NCBI GenBank assembly: GCA_964611585.1
Contig: CAZTAK010000003.1
Location: 1-64,000, forward strand
Direction: 5' to 3'
DNA from: CAZTAK01 sp964611585
GTDB lineage: Bacteria > Pseudomonadota > Alphaproteobacteria > SHVP01
DNA: 64,000 nucleotides
Positions 26,203 through 34,851 of this stretch are shown piece by piece (the first letter of the stretch is position 1; every line of letters starts with the position of its first letter). The position numbers and the translations under genes were made by a program. The notes under the pieces were generated by a model that did not search any database, was not told the DNA's origin, and was given only the letters and a program-made list of their open reading frames with translations.

Positions 26203-26811
26203 ATGAAAGCAGCGAACGACGCAGCGCGCCACCGCACCAAAATGGCCAAACGCAAGGCCGTGCAGGATGCCGAAGTCGCCGCCAAGACCATCGAAAAGGG
26301 CCTGCTGATCGTTCACACCGGGTCGGGCAAGGGCAAATCGACGGCGGCCTTCGGGCTCATGCTGCGCATGGCCGGCCACGGCCGCAAGACCGCCGTGGTC
26401 CAGTTCATCAAGGGCGCCTGGGATACCGGCGAACGGGCCGGGTTCGATCGATTCGGCGATCTCGTCCAGTGGCACACGCTCGGCGAGGGCTTCACCTGGG
26501 AGACCCAGGACAAGGGCCGCGATATCGCCGCCGCCCGCGCCGCCTGGGACAAGGCGGTGGCGTTGATGGCCGAGGACGATCTCGCGCTCCTTGTGCTCGA
26601 CGAACTCAATATCGCGCTGCGGTACGACTACCTGCCGCTCGACGAGGTGATTGCCGCGTTGCAGGCGCGTCGGGAAAATCTTCATGTCGTCGTCACCGGC
26701 CGCAACGCCAAACCGGAACTGATCGAGGCCGCTGATCTGGTGACGGAAATGACATTGACGAAACATCATTTCGCCGCCGGGGTGAAGGCGCAGGAAGGCA
26801 TCGAATTCTGA
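26203..26811 (+). CDS. cobO: Cob(I)yrinic acid a,c-diamide adenosyltransferase
   Basis: 202 residues of the CobA/CobO/BtuR ATP:corrinoid adenosyltransferase family. It transfers the 5'-deoxyadenosyl group to cobalt(I). The P-loop is VHTGSGKGKSTAAFGL at about 38-53, and VVQFIKGAW and LVLDELNIAL are family segments. The first 30 residues are basic and probably cover the active site as in known CobO. Its TGA overlaps the cobQ ATG (TGATG). Confidence 0.95.
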   Translation: MKAANDAARHRTKMAKRKAVQDAEVAAKTIEKGLLIVHTGSGKGKSTAAFGLMLRMAGHGRKTAVVQFIKGAWDTGERAGFDRFGDLVQWHTLGEGFTWETQDKGRDIAAARAAWDKAVALMAEDDLALLVLDELNIALRYDYLPLDEVIAALQARRENLHVVVTGRNAKPELIEAADLVTEMTLTKHHFAAGVKAQEGIEF

Positions 26812-28277
26812 TGCCCGCGCGCGCCGTCATGCTTCAGGGCACCGGATCGAGCGTCGGAAAATCGCTGCTGGTGGCCGGGTTGGCGCGGGTGTTGGTGAGG
26901 CGTGGCCATGCGGTGCGGCCGTTCAAGCCCCAGAACATGTCGAACAATGCCGCCGTCACTGCCGGCGGCGGCGAAATCGGCCGGGCCCAGGCGTTGCAGG
27001 CGCGCGCCGCGCGGGTCGCGCCGAGCGTCGATATGAACCCGGTACTGCTGAAGCCGCAAAGCGAACTCGGATCGCAGATCGTCGTCCACGGGCGCGTTTG
27101 CGGCACTGCCGGCGCGCGCGCGTATCAGGATCTCAAGCCTCAGTTTCTTCCTGCCATCCTCGAAAGTTTTGCGCGCCTCAAGGCGGAGGCGGATTTCGTG
27201 CTGGTCGAGGGGGCGGGCAGTGCTGCCGAGGTCAACCTACGGGTCAACGACATCGCCAACATGGGTTTCGCGCGCGCCGCCGATGTTCCGGTGGTGGTGG
27301 TGGGCGACATCGACCGCGGCGGCGTGATCGCGGCGCTGGCCGGCATCAAGGCGGTCATCGAGCCGGAGGACGCGGCGCTGATCGAAGGGTTTATCGTCAA
27401 CAAGATGCGCGGCGATGGCTCGCTGTTTGCCGACGGAATGAAATTCATCGCCGAAAAAACCGGCTGGGCGCCGCTGGGGCTGGTGCCGTTCCTTACGGCA
27501 GCCAGTGCGCTTCCCGATGAGGACGGTCTCGACCTGGCCGTTTCCGCCCGCCGCCACCGTGGCGCCGGGCGGGTGAGGATCGCGGTGCCGATTCTGCCGG
27601 GGATCGCCAATTTCGATGACTTCGATCCGTTGCGCGGCGAGGCCGACGTCGATCTGGTGATGGTGCCGCGGGGTGAAGCCTTGCCGGCGCCGTGCGATCT
27701 GGTCGTGCTCCCGGGCTCGAAAACGACGATTTCAGACCTGGCCGAATTCAAGGCCCAGGGCTGGGATATTGACATTGCCGCGCACCACCGCCGCGGCGGT
27801 CATGTGCTGGGGATCTGCGGCGGTTTCCAGATGCTGGGCCGGACGATTTCCGATCCCGGCGGCATCGAGGGGGCGCCGGGATCGGTTCCGGGGCTCGGCC
27901 TGCTCGACGTCGAAACCGTCCTTACCGGCGCCAAGACTCTCAACGAAGTCAGCGGCGAGAGCACGCCGGACGGCCTGCCGTTTCGCGGCTACGAGATGCA
28001 TGTCGGTGAAACCACCGGCGCGGACGCGGCGCGGCCGCTGTTCCGGTTCGAGAACGGGCGGGCCGACGGCGCGCGCAGTGCCGATGGGCGCGTTGCCGGC
28101 ACCTATGTCCACGGGCTGTTCGCCGACGACCGCCAGCGCGAACACTGGATCGAACGGCTCGGTGCCACGCCCTCGGGGCACGCCTACGAGGACGAGATCG
28201 AATCGGCCCTCGATGCGCTTGCCGCCCACCTCGAATCCCATGTCGATATCGACCGGCTCATGGCTATCGCACGATGA
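26811..28277 (+). CDS. cobQ: Cobyric acid synthase (glutamine-hydrolysing)
   Basis: 488 residues. It amidates side chains b, d, e and g of adenosylcobyrinic acid a,c-diamide using glutamine and ATP. The N-terminal synthetase has MLQGTGSSVGKSLLVAGL and KPQNMSNNAAVT. The C-terminal glutamine amidotransferase has nucleophile C336 in LGICGGFQMLG and GTYVHGLF near the end. The ATG overlaps the cobO stop. The last 14 nt overlap the end of cbiB tail to tail. Confidence 0.95.
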   Translation: MPARAVMLQGTGSSVGKSLLVAGLARVLVRRGHAVRPFKPQNMSNNAAVTAGGGEIGRAQALQARAARVAPSVDMNPVLLKPQSELGSQIVVHGRVCGTAGARAYQDLKPQFLPAILESFARLKAEADFVLVEGAGSAAEVNLRVNDIANMGFARAADVPVVVVGDIDRGGVIAALAGIKAVIEPEDAALIEGFIVNKMRGDGSLFADGMKFIAEKTGWAPLGLVPFLTAASALPDEDGLDLAVSARRHRGAGRVRIAVPILPGIANFDDFDPLRGEADVDLVMVPRGEALPAPCDLVVLPGSKTTISDLAEFKAQGWDIDIAAHHRRGGHVLGICGGFQMLGRTISDPGGIEGAPGSVPGLGLLDVETVLTGAKTLNEVSGESTPDGLPFRGYEMHVGETTGADAARPLFRFENGRADGARSADGRVAGTYVHGLFADDRQREHWIERLGATPSGHAYEDEIESALDALAAHLESHVDIDRLMAIAR

Positions 28278-29262
28278 GAACGGCGAGAGCCACAACGGCG
28301 ACGATCTGGAGCGCACAGGCGGCCCGGTAGAGCGCAAGCGCGCGGCGGATGTCGCTGGCGCCTGCGTCGGCGCGGCCCTCGCCCATCCACGAATCGGCGA
28401 TCGTCTCGCCGCCGTAGGTCCGGGGACCGGCGAGGCGAAGACCGAGCGCGCCCGCCATTGCCGGTTCGGGCCATCCGGCGTTGGGGGAGCGATGCCGGCG
28501 CGCGTCCCGAAACGCGGCCCTCAATGCGGCACTTGCCTGCGCGCCCGGCGTCAGAACCGCGGCCAGCGCAATCCACAGCGCCGCCAGCCGGGAGCACGGC
28601 AGATTGACCAGATCGTCCGCGCGCGCCGCGGCCCATCCGAACGCCCGATGGCGCGGGGTGCGGTGCCCGATCATGCTGTCGGCGGTGTTGATCGCCTTGT
28701 AGGCGGCGAAACCCGGCAGCCCAAGCACCGCCCCCCAGACAACCGGCGCCACGACCCCGTCGGCGAAACTCTCGGCCAGGCTCTCGATGGCGGCACGGGC
28801 AATTCCGGCGCGGTCGAGCGAATCCGGGTCGCGGCCTACGATGTGCGCGACGGCGGCGCGGGCCCCGGTCAGGTCCGGCTTCCCGGCCATGTCTGTTTCC
28901 AGCGCCCTCGCCACATCTCGTACGTGCACGAACAGGCTTCGCTGTGCGATCAGGCTAGCGGCAACCAGGGCGGTAACGGCGACGGCGCCGAATTTCGGTA
29001 GCCATGCGATCAATCCGGCCTGAAGCGCCAGTGCCGGTACCGCGGCCAGCGCCACGATGGCTAAAAGCGCAAACACGCCGTTGAGGCGGCGCGCCGTCTC
29101 GGGCATGGTGTCGCGGTTCAGGGTGCGGTCGAGCAAGGCTACGCCCGCGCCGATCCACATCGCCGGATGGCCCGCGACGCGCAGTACCATCGCCGGATAC
29201 CCGGCGGCCGCTTCGATGATCAGGGCCAGGGCAACGACGACGAATTGAAATTCCATGTCCAT
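28264..29262 (-). CDS. cbiB: Adenosylcobinamide-phosphate synthase
   Basis: 332-residue integral membrane protein (CobD in P. denitrificans naming). It condenses adenosylcobyric acid with (R)-1-amino-2-propanol phosphate. Signatures include LFVHVRDVARAL, ESLAESFADGVVAPVVWG and KAINTADSMIGHRTPRHRAFG. Several hydrophobic helices lie at the N-terminus and centre. The ATG at 29262 is chosen; a second in-frame ATG lies two codons later (29256). It diverges from cobD within a 10-bp gap and converges with cobQ. Confidence 0.94.
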   Translation of the reverse strand: MDMEFQFVVVALALIIEAAAGYPAMVLRVAGHPAMWIGAGVALLDRTLNRDTMPETARRLNGVFALLAIVALAAVPALALQAGLIAWLPKFGAVAVTALVAASLIAQRSLFVHVRDVARALETDMAGKPDLTGARAAVAHIVGRDPDSLDRAGIARAAIESLAESFADGVVAPVVWGAVLGLPGFAAYKAINTADSMIGHRTPRHRAFGWAAARADDLVNLPCSRLAALWIALAAVLTPGAQASAALRAAFRDARRHRSPNAGWPEPAMAGALGLRLAGPRTYGGETIADSWMGEGRADAGASDIRRALALYRAACALQIVAVVALAVLIVR

Positions 29263-29272
29263 GCGCCCGACC

Positions 29273-30292
29273 ATGGCTAACACGAAACCAGATACTGCCC
29301 CAGAGGCGGCGGTCGAACACGGCGGCAGCCTCGCCGCGGCGCGGGCCCAATTTCCGAACGCACCGGAACCGTGGATCGATCTCTCGACCGGCATCAATCC
29401 GGTTGCCTATCCGGCCCCGGACCTGACGGGCGACGCCTACCGCCGCCTGCCGGACCCGGCCGGGATCGCGACGCTCGAAGACGCCGCCGCGCGGGCTTAC
29501 GGGCTGAACCAGCCGGGATCGGTGGCGGCCGCGCCCGGCACGCAATCGCTGATCGGTCTGATTCCGCAACTTTTTCCGGCGCGCCGCGTCGGCATTCTGG
29601 CCCCCACCTACGGCGAATATGCCCCGGCCTGGCGCGCAGCCGGTGCCGAGGTTGCCGAGGTCGCGCGGTTTGACGGCCTCGACGGGTTCGATTGCGCCGT
29701 GGTGTGCAATCCCAACAACCCTGACGGCCGCACGGTCTCCGCTGGCGAAATCTGCGCGCTGGCGGGCCGGTTTGCCGCGCGCGGCGGTCTGGTCGTGGTG
29801 GACGAAGCGTTCGCCGATTTTGCCGGTGCGGACGTGAGCGCCGCGCCGTTCATGCCGCAGCCGGGGCTTGTTCTCCTGCGCTCTTTCGGCAAGGCCTACG
29901 GGCTCGCGGGACTACGGCTCGGCTTTGCGCTCGCGTTACCCGGCGTTCTCGAACCGTTGCGTGCGGCGCTGGGGCCGTGGCCGGTTTCGGGTGCCGCTGT
30001 GCGGATCGGCGCCGTCGCGCTTGCCGATTCCGATTGGCGGGTGACGACAGAGGCGCGGCTCGAAGACGATATCCGGCGCCTCGACCGGTTGCTGCGCACG
30101 GCGGGATTTGAAATCGCAGGCGGAACGTCCCTGTTCCGGCTTGCGGCGGGGGCGGACGCGGCGGCGGCGTATCGGAGGCTTGGGCAGGCCGGTCTCTTTG
30201 TGCGGCGCTTTGCGGCGCGCTCCGACTGGCTGCGCTTCGGCCTGCCGGGTCCCGAGACCGCGTGGGCGCGCCTCGAAGCGGCACTCGCCTAG
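29273..30292 (+). CDS. cobD: Threonine-phosphate decarboxylase
   Basis: 339-residue PLP enzyme of the aminotransferase class II fold (CobC in P. denitrificans). It decarboxylates L-threonine-O-3-phosphate to aminopropanol phosphate, the substrate of CbiB. The PLP lysine is probably K207 in SFGKAYGLAGLRLG; CNPNNPDGRT is the substrate/PLP loop and DEAFADF holds the PLP-binding Asp. ATG 29273 is preferred; 29255 would overlap the divergent cbiB start. The TAG stop shares its last two bases with the repeat element that begins at 30291. Confidence 0.93.
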   Translation: MANTKPDTAPEAAVEHGGSLAAARAQFPNAPEPWIDLSTGINPVAYPAPDLTGDAYRRLPDPAGIATLEDAAARAYGLNQPGSVAAAPGTQSLIGLIPQLFPARRVGILAPTYGEYAPAWRAAGAEVAEVARFDGLDGFDCAVVCNPNNPDGRTVSAGEICALAGRFAARGGLVVVDEAFADFAGADVSAAPFMPQPGLVLLRSFGKAYGLAGLRLGFALALPGVLEPLRAALGPWPVSGAAVRIGAVALADSDWRVTTEARLEDDIRRLDRLLRTAGFEIAGGTSLFRLAAGADAAAAYRRLGQAGLFVRRFAARSDWLRFGLPGPETAWARLEAALA

Positions 30293-30555
30293 AGCACTTT
30301 CCGGCCGGATTGAATCGATTTGAGGGCGGCAAACAGGCTTTTCGGGAAGGTGCGCCGTGAAGCGCGATGCCGGTGCATCGGGCGAGCGCCGCAACGCGCC
30401 CGAGGAGCCTGTTGGCCCCACCGAAGGCCGAGATTCGTTGCGCCGTGGCGTTGTTGCGTCCCTTGTCCGACGCCAGGCATCGCATTGCGGACCGCGCCGC
30501 GCCCCGGCACAACGTATCTCCGGTCAAAGGGTTCAGGCTGGCCGGAAAATGCTCT
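30291..30555 (+). repeat. Repeat-like element with ~24-bp imperfect terminal inverted repeats
   Basis: The left end agagcactttccggccgg (30291-30308) is mirrored by ggccggaaaatgctct at 30540-30555. The inverted ends match at about 18 of 24 positions. They share the agagc/gctct outer edge with the other palindromic repeats in this window. The 230-bp interior contains short inverted segments (aggct.../...agcct) but no open frame I recognise. It lies between cobD and the cobalamin riboswitch of cbtBA. No second copy is in the window. Confidence 0.5.
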
Positions 30556-30611
30556 GGATGTGCATGATGATTTCCGAAGCCCTCTCGACGCGCGCCACGC
30601 GCTCGGCTACG

Positions 30612-30800
30612 CTGGATTCGGATCGGTCCCGCAAGGGCGAAGAGGGAACGCGGTAACGGCGCACGCCGAAAGCCGCGGCTGTCCCCGCAACTGTGGGCGC
30701 TTGGGCCGCCGTTCCGAGATCCCACTGGCGCCGGGAGCAAGGCGCTGGGAAGGGGGAAGGTGGCATCGAAGCGCGAGCCAGGAGACCTGCCGGTCCGCGG
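30612..30800 (+). promoter_or_regulatory. Cobalamin riboswitch controlling cbtB-cbtA
   Basis: Conserved aptamer elements occur in order: gaagagggaacgcggt, gccgcggctg, ccccgcaactgtgggcg, cccactggcg, ctgggaagg and the B12 box agccaggagacctgcc at 30776-30791. The cbtB start lies 54 nt after the box, leaving only a short platform, which suits translational control. It links cobalt uptake to cobalamin supply. The promoter must lie within or just after the preceding repeat element; I cannot place it. Confidence 0.93.
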
Positions 30801-30845
30801 ACCAACCTCAACGTGCCGCCGGTGGAGCGGCAGAAAGGTAACGAT

Positions 30846-31025
30846 ATGACCAGCAAAACGATTTCCGTAGCGGTTACACCGGCGCTGTCCTCGCGGCTGA
30901 CGGCGGCGCTCTTTGTGTTTGTTCTCGGCGCGGCGCTTGTATTCATCACTGGATTTTCACATTCGCAGGTATTGCACGACGCGGCTCACGACGCCCGTCA
31001 CTCGATGTCGTTTCCCTGTCACTGA
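30846..31025 (+). CDS. cbtB: CbtB, cobalt transporter small subunit
   Basis: 59 residues. One hydrophobic helix (about 17-40) is followed by a histidine-rich tail HSQVLHDAAHDARHS ending SFPCH, the CbtB pattern of a single membrane helix with a metal-binding C-terminus. The ATG at 30846 follows AAAGGT. It is the first gene downstream of the riboswitch, 6 bp before cbtA. CbtAB was predicted as a B12-regulated cobalt transporter from such riboswitch association. Confidence 0.9.
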   Translation: MTSKTISVAVTPALSSRLTAALFVFVLGAALVFITGFSHSQVLHDAAHDARHSMSFPCH

Positions 31026-31031
31026 CGCGCC

Positions 31032-31718
31032 ATGATCAGGCGCATATTACTTGGCGGTCTCGTTGGCGGGATTGCCGGGGGGCTCGTCGTCGCCGTCATT
31101 CAGGCGCTGACGACGACACCGATGATTCTCTACGCCGAGACCTTCGAAAACGATCAAGCCGGTTCCGCCGGCAGCGTCATCCTCGCCGCTGCCCACAGCG
31201 CCGCGGCCGAGGGGGTGTCCGGGGCCTTCGATCTCGACCGGTTCCTGATGACGGCGCTCGCGACCCTCGGCATTGCCACCGGCTATGCGTGGATCGCGAT
31301 GGGCGCGCTGCATGCCACCGGCGGCGAAATTACCGCCCGCCGCATCGTCCCTTGGGCGGTGGCCGGATTCTTCGTGACCGGGCTTGCGCCCGCCTTCGGG
31401 CTTGCCCCGGAACTGCCGGGCGTGGCATACGTCGATGTTGCCGCGCGTCAGATCTGGTGGTTGGGTACCGCGGTCGCGACCGCGGGTGGCTTGGTGGCAT
31501 TCGCCTTTGGACGCAAACCGCTGTGGGTGATCGTCGGCATTGTGCTGATCGCCGCGCCGCATGTCATCGGCGCGCCGGCGCCGGTCGAATTGTTCAGCCA
31601 GACACCCGCCGAGATCGCGGCGCACTTTGCTTCTGCCTCGCTCGGCATACAGGCGCTGGTATGGGTGGTGCCGGCGGCAATCGCGGGCTACACCGTATCG
31701 CGGATGGGACCCGGTTAG
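31032..31718 (+). CDS. cbtA: CbtA, cobalt transporter membrane subunit
   Basis: 228 residues with about five to six hydrophobic segments, the CbtA family. It starts MIRRILLGGLVGGIAGG. Segments such as GLAPAFGLAPELPG and APHVIGAPAP are typical of the family. It presumably moves Co2+ across the inner membrane with CbtB's His-rich tail as the metal-binding part; this is predicted from genomic context in the family rather than shown here. It is the last gene of the cobalamin locus; pyrD follows after 93 bp. Confidence 0.9.
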   Translation: MIRRILLGGLVGGIAGGLVVAVIQALTTTPMILYAETFENDQAGSAGSVILAAAHSAAAEGVSGAFDLDRFLMTALATLGIATGYAWIAMGALHATGGEITARRIVPWAVAGFFVTGLAPAFGLAPELPGVAYVDVAARQIWWLGTAVATAGGLVAFAFGRKPLWVIVGIVLIAAPHVIGAPAPVELFSQTPAEIAAHFASASLGIQALVWVVPAAIAGYTVSRMGPG

Positions 31719-31811
31719 CGGCCGGCTGTTGACGGCGCACCCGCGGAAGGACTGGCAACCGGCGACCCCGGCCGGCGGCCCTCCGGCCCGACCGCAAGAG
31801 GTGCGAGGCCC

Positions 31812-32876
31812 ATGCACGATTTGATGTTCCGTCTCGCCCGGCCCGTTCTGTTCGGGTTCGATCCCGAAACGGCGCACCGCCTTTCGCTGTGGGCATTGAA
31901 GTCGGGGCTGGCGGGGTCGCGCGCCGGCCCGGACGATGCGGTGTTGGCAACGCGCGTGTGGGGGCTCGAATTTCCCAATCCGGTCGGCCTGGCCGCGGGC
32001 TTCGACAAGGACGCAGAGGCCGTCGATGCGCTGCTCGGCATCGGCTTCGGGTTCGTCGAGGCGGGCACGGTCACGCCCGAACCGCAGCCCGGCAACCCGC
32101 GCCCGCGCCTGTTTCGTCTTGCCGACGACGAAGCCATCGTCAACCGGCTCGGTTTCAACAGCGGAGGGCTTGCGGTTTTTGCCGCGCATCTTTCGAGGCG
32201 GCGCGGCCGCGGGGGCATCGTCGGCGCCAATCTTGGCAAGAACCGTGACGCGCCGGATGCGGTGGCGGATTTCGTTACCGGCGCGCGCGCGTTGTGCGCC
32301 CTTGCCGATTATCTGGTGATCAACGTGTCCTCGCCCAACACGCCCGGACTTCGGGATTTGCAGGATAGGGCCGCGATCCTGAACCTTGTCGATCATGTCC
32401 GAACCGCTATGGCCGAAGCGGCTACGGGGGCGCCGCCGCCGCTGCTGGTCAAGATCGCGCCCGATCTCGAAACGGAAGCGTTAGCGGCGCTGTGCGAGGC
32501 CGCGGCCGAGGCGCGCGTTGACGGCCTGATCGTCGGCAATACCACCGTGGCGCGGGCTCAAGACCTGCGCGGGGCCGCCCGCAAAGAGGAGGGCGGACTA
32601 TCGGGCAAACCCCTGTTCGCGCCCTCGACCGCCATGCTGTCCGAGGTCTTTCGCCTGACCGGCGGCCGAATTCCGCTGATCGGCTGCGGCGGGATGTTCT
32701 CGGGCGCCGACGCCTACGCCAAGATCCGCGCCGGCGCCTCGCTGGTTCAGCTTTACACGGCAATGGTTTTTCGCGGCCCCGGCGTCGCCGCCGCCGTCAA
32801 ACGCGAGCTCGCCGCGTGCCTGCGCCGGGACGGGTTCGCTTCGGTCACTGAGGCCGTCGGCGCCGATCACGCCTAG
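31812..32876 (+). CDS. pyrD: Dihydroorotate dehydrogenase (quinone), class 2
   Basis: 354 residues. It oxidises dihydroorotate to orotate in pyrimidine synthesis, passing electrons to quinone at the inner membrane. An N-terminal amphipathic segment (about 1-45) precedes the FMN barrel. PNPVGLAAGFDKD, GFVEAGTVTPEPQPGN and NRLGFNS are class 2 signatures, and the catalytic Ser lies in NVSSPNTPGL near residue 174. IGCGGMFSGADAY binds FMN phosphate. The ATG is well placed. Confidence 0.95.
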   Translation: MHDLMFRLARPVLFGFDPETAHRLSLWALKSGLAGSRAGPDDAVLATRVWGLEFPNPVGLAAGFDKDAEAVDALLGIGFGFVEAGTVTPEPQPGNPRPRLFRLADDEAIVNRLGFNSGGLAVFAAHLSRRRGRGGIVGANLGKNRDAPDAVADFVTGARALCALADYLVINVSSPNTPGLRDLQDRAAILNLVDHVRTAMAEAATGAPPPLLVKIAPDLETEALAALCEAAAEARVDGLIVGNTTVARAQDLRGAARKEEGGLSGKPLFAPSTAMLSEVFRLTGGRIPLIGCGGMFSGADAYAKIRAGASLVQLYTAMVFRGPGVAAAVKRELAACLRRDGFASVTEAVGADHA

Positions 32877-32895
32877 GCGGCCTTCGCGCAGATAC

Positions 32896-33594
32896 CTAGC
32901 TCCGGCGTTGGTGCTGGGCCTCGCCGAAATAGTTGTCGAGAAAGTTCGCGTCCGGTTTGTCGCGCCGGTCGTCTTCCGTCATCAGCGCCATCCCGCGCTG
33001 GACCGCCTCGCGTGCGCCCACCGTTTCCAGCCATTGCGCGACATGCGGATAGGCGCCGATGTCGATGTCGCGCCGTTCGTAGGTGATGACCCATGGATAG
33101 CTCGCGATATCGGCGATGGTGTATTCGTTGCCCGCCAGGTACGGGACCGTTTTCAGCCGGTAGTTCATCACATCGAGCTGGCGAAGAATCTCTTTCAGGT
33201 AACGCTCGATCGCATACGGAACCTTCTGCGGCGAATAATGCGAGAAGTGCCCGTGCTGTCCCCATAGCGGCCCGATGTTCCCCATCTGGAACATCAGCCA
33301 TTGTTTGGCGATCCAATGGTTGCGCTCGCCGGCGGGCATAAAGCGGCCGGACTTGTGGGCGAGATATTCAAGAATGGCGCCCGATTCGAACAGCGCCAGC
33401 GGCACGCCGTCCGGCCCGTCCGCGTCAACGATGACAGGCACCTTGTTGTTGGGGTTGAGGGCCAGGAATTCGGGCTCGAACTGCGCGCCGCGGGTGATGT
33501 CGGTAGGAACAAGCCGGAACTCGATCCCGGTTTCCTCGAACATGATGGCGACCTTGCGGCCGTTGGAGGTCGGCCAGTAGTAGAAATCGATCAT
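32896..33594 (-). CDS. Glutathione S-transferase family protein (YfcG/Ure2p-like)
   Basis: 232 residues. The thioredoxin-fold N-terminal domain is at about 1-85, with FYYWPTSNGRKVAIMFEE and the glutathione-binding pair NNKVPVI and LFESGAILEYLA. An all-helical C-terminal domain follows. The pattern fits the nu-class / Ure2p-like group, which in YfcG works as a disulfide-bond oxidoreductase. It starts 4 bp after the aldo/keto reductase stop and is probably co-transcribed with it. The relic at 8702-8863 derives from a gene of this family. Confidence 0.9.
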   Translation of the reverse strand: MIDFYYWPTSNGRKVAIMFEETGIEFRLVPTDITRGAQFEPEFLALNPNNKVPVIVDADGPDGVPLALFESGAILEYLAHKSGRFMPAGERNHWIAKQWLMFQMGNIGPLWGQHGHFSHYSPQKVPYAIERYLKEILRQLDVMNYRLKTVPYLAGNEYTIADIASYPWVITYERRDIDIGAYPHVAQWLETVGAREAVQRGMALMTEDDRRDKPDANFLDNYFGEAQHQRRS

Positions 33595-33598
33595 TCGT

Positions 33599-34543
33599 TT
33601 ATTGCCTTTGGGTGATGCGGTCGATCTCGGCGAGATCGTCGCCGGAAAGCGCCCAGGACGCAGATTTGACGTTGCTCTCGATCTGGTCGGGCCGAGTCGC
33701 GCCGGCGATGACGGTCGGAATATCCGGGTTCGCGATCAGCCACGAAAACGCAAGCTCCAACAATGTGCGGCCCTGGTTCGCGGTGAAGGTCTCGAGTTCT
33801 TCGACGATGGCGAAGTTTTCTTCCGTCAGTGCCATGTCGGCGAAGTGCTGCATGGCGCCAAGACGGGTGTTTTCGTCCGGCGTTTCACCCTTGCGGTATT
33901 TCCCGGTCAGAAGCCCGTTTTCGAGCGGAAAGAACGGCAGGAACCCGACCCCGTGGCGCGCGCATGCGGGCAGGACTTCGGCCTCGGGCTCGCGGTGCAG
34001 CACGCTGTGCCGGTTCTGTAGAGTTACGAATCGCGCCAATCCGTGGTCCGCCGCGGCCCTCATGGCCTGGTCGAGCTGATCGGCACTGAAGTTGGAGCAG
34101 CCGATAAACCGCAACTTGCCGTCCCGGATCAGGCGGTCCATCGCGCCGAGGGTCTCTTCGATGGGCGTATCGGGGTCGGGTTTGTGAATCTGGTAAAGGT
34201 CGATCACGTCGGTTCCCAGCCGCTTCAGGCTTGCCTCGACCGATGCGATCACGTTTTCCTTCGACCCGTTGACCGAATAACCGAACTTGGTCGCAAGGAT
34301 GATTTCTTTGCGGCGCGGCCCCAGCGCCTTGCCGAGATATTTCTCCGACTTGCCGCCGCCGCCGTACATGTCGGCGGTATCGAAAAAAGTGATGCCGCAA
34401 TCGAGCGCCTTGTGCACGACGGCGCGGGTTTCCGCTTCATCGATGCGCATGCCGAAGTTGTTACACCCGAGACCGACGACCGACACCTGTGGCCTCTCGG
34501 GGGGTCCCCCGGCGTCCATATGGAACAACGGTTTCGTCTGCAT
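33599..34543 (-). CDS. Aldo/keto reductase
   Basis: 314-residue TIM-barrel NADPH-dependent oxidoreductase. The catalytic tetrad is complete: D55 (FFDTADMYGG), Y60, K86 (LATKFGY) and H120 (QIHKPDP). WLIANPDIPTVIAGATRPDQI near the end is the NADPH-binding segment. The group reduces aldehydes and ketones; the natural substrate is not evident. ATG at 34543. A GST follows in the same operon, which suggests joint handling of reactive carbonyls. Confidence 0.92.
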   Translation of the reverse strand: MQTKPLFHMDAGGPPERPQVSVVGLGCNNFGMRIDEAETRAVVHKALDCGITFFDTADMYGGGGKSEKYLGKALGPRRKEIILATKFGYSVNGSKENVIASVEASLKRLGTDVIDLYQIHKPDPDTPIEETLGAMDRLIRDGKLRFIGCSNFSADQLDQAMRAAADHGLARFVTLQNRHSVLHREPEAEVLPACARHGVGFLPFFPLENGLLTGKYRKGETPDENTRLGAMQHFADMALTEENFAIVEELETFTANQGRTLLELAFSWLIANPDIPTVIAGATRPDQIESNVKSASWALSGDDLAEIDRITQRQ

Positions 34544-34713
34544 TACCGCGGCCTCGATTGTCTGTTGCGCAGGGCAGGCACCATACGGGGGCGGGGCGGC
34601 TTTGCCAATTTTGGCCGGGTCGTGCGCCTTCCGCTAGCGCCATCGCCGGAGTTTCCGGCTACAATTCCGCCACCGGCCCGCCCGGCGGGGCCGCGTGACG
34701 GGGGAGGAAATCA

Positions 34714-34851
34714 ATGCCAGCAACAATCGGACACCCGATGTCCGCGCAGATGACGCACGATGAATCGGCGCGCGATCATTTCGTGTTGACGCTGAAGCAG
34801 CATGTTTCCTCGCCGGAAGTAGGGGACAGGGAGGCTGGCGGCAATGAATGA
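34714..34851 (+). CDS. Small ORF (45 aa) with strong ribosome-binding site
   Basis: The ATG at 34714 is preceded by GGGAGGAA at ideal spacing. The frame runs 45 codons and its stop overlaps the start of the next gene by 8 nt. The product (MPATIGHPMSAQMTHDESAR at the start) is not one I recognise and has no membrane segment or metal motif. It may be a leader peptide for translational coupling of the GFA gene, or the front end of a truncated protein. Confidence 0.45.
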   Translation: MPATIGHPMSAQMTHDESARDHFVLTLKQHVSSPEVGDREAGGNE

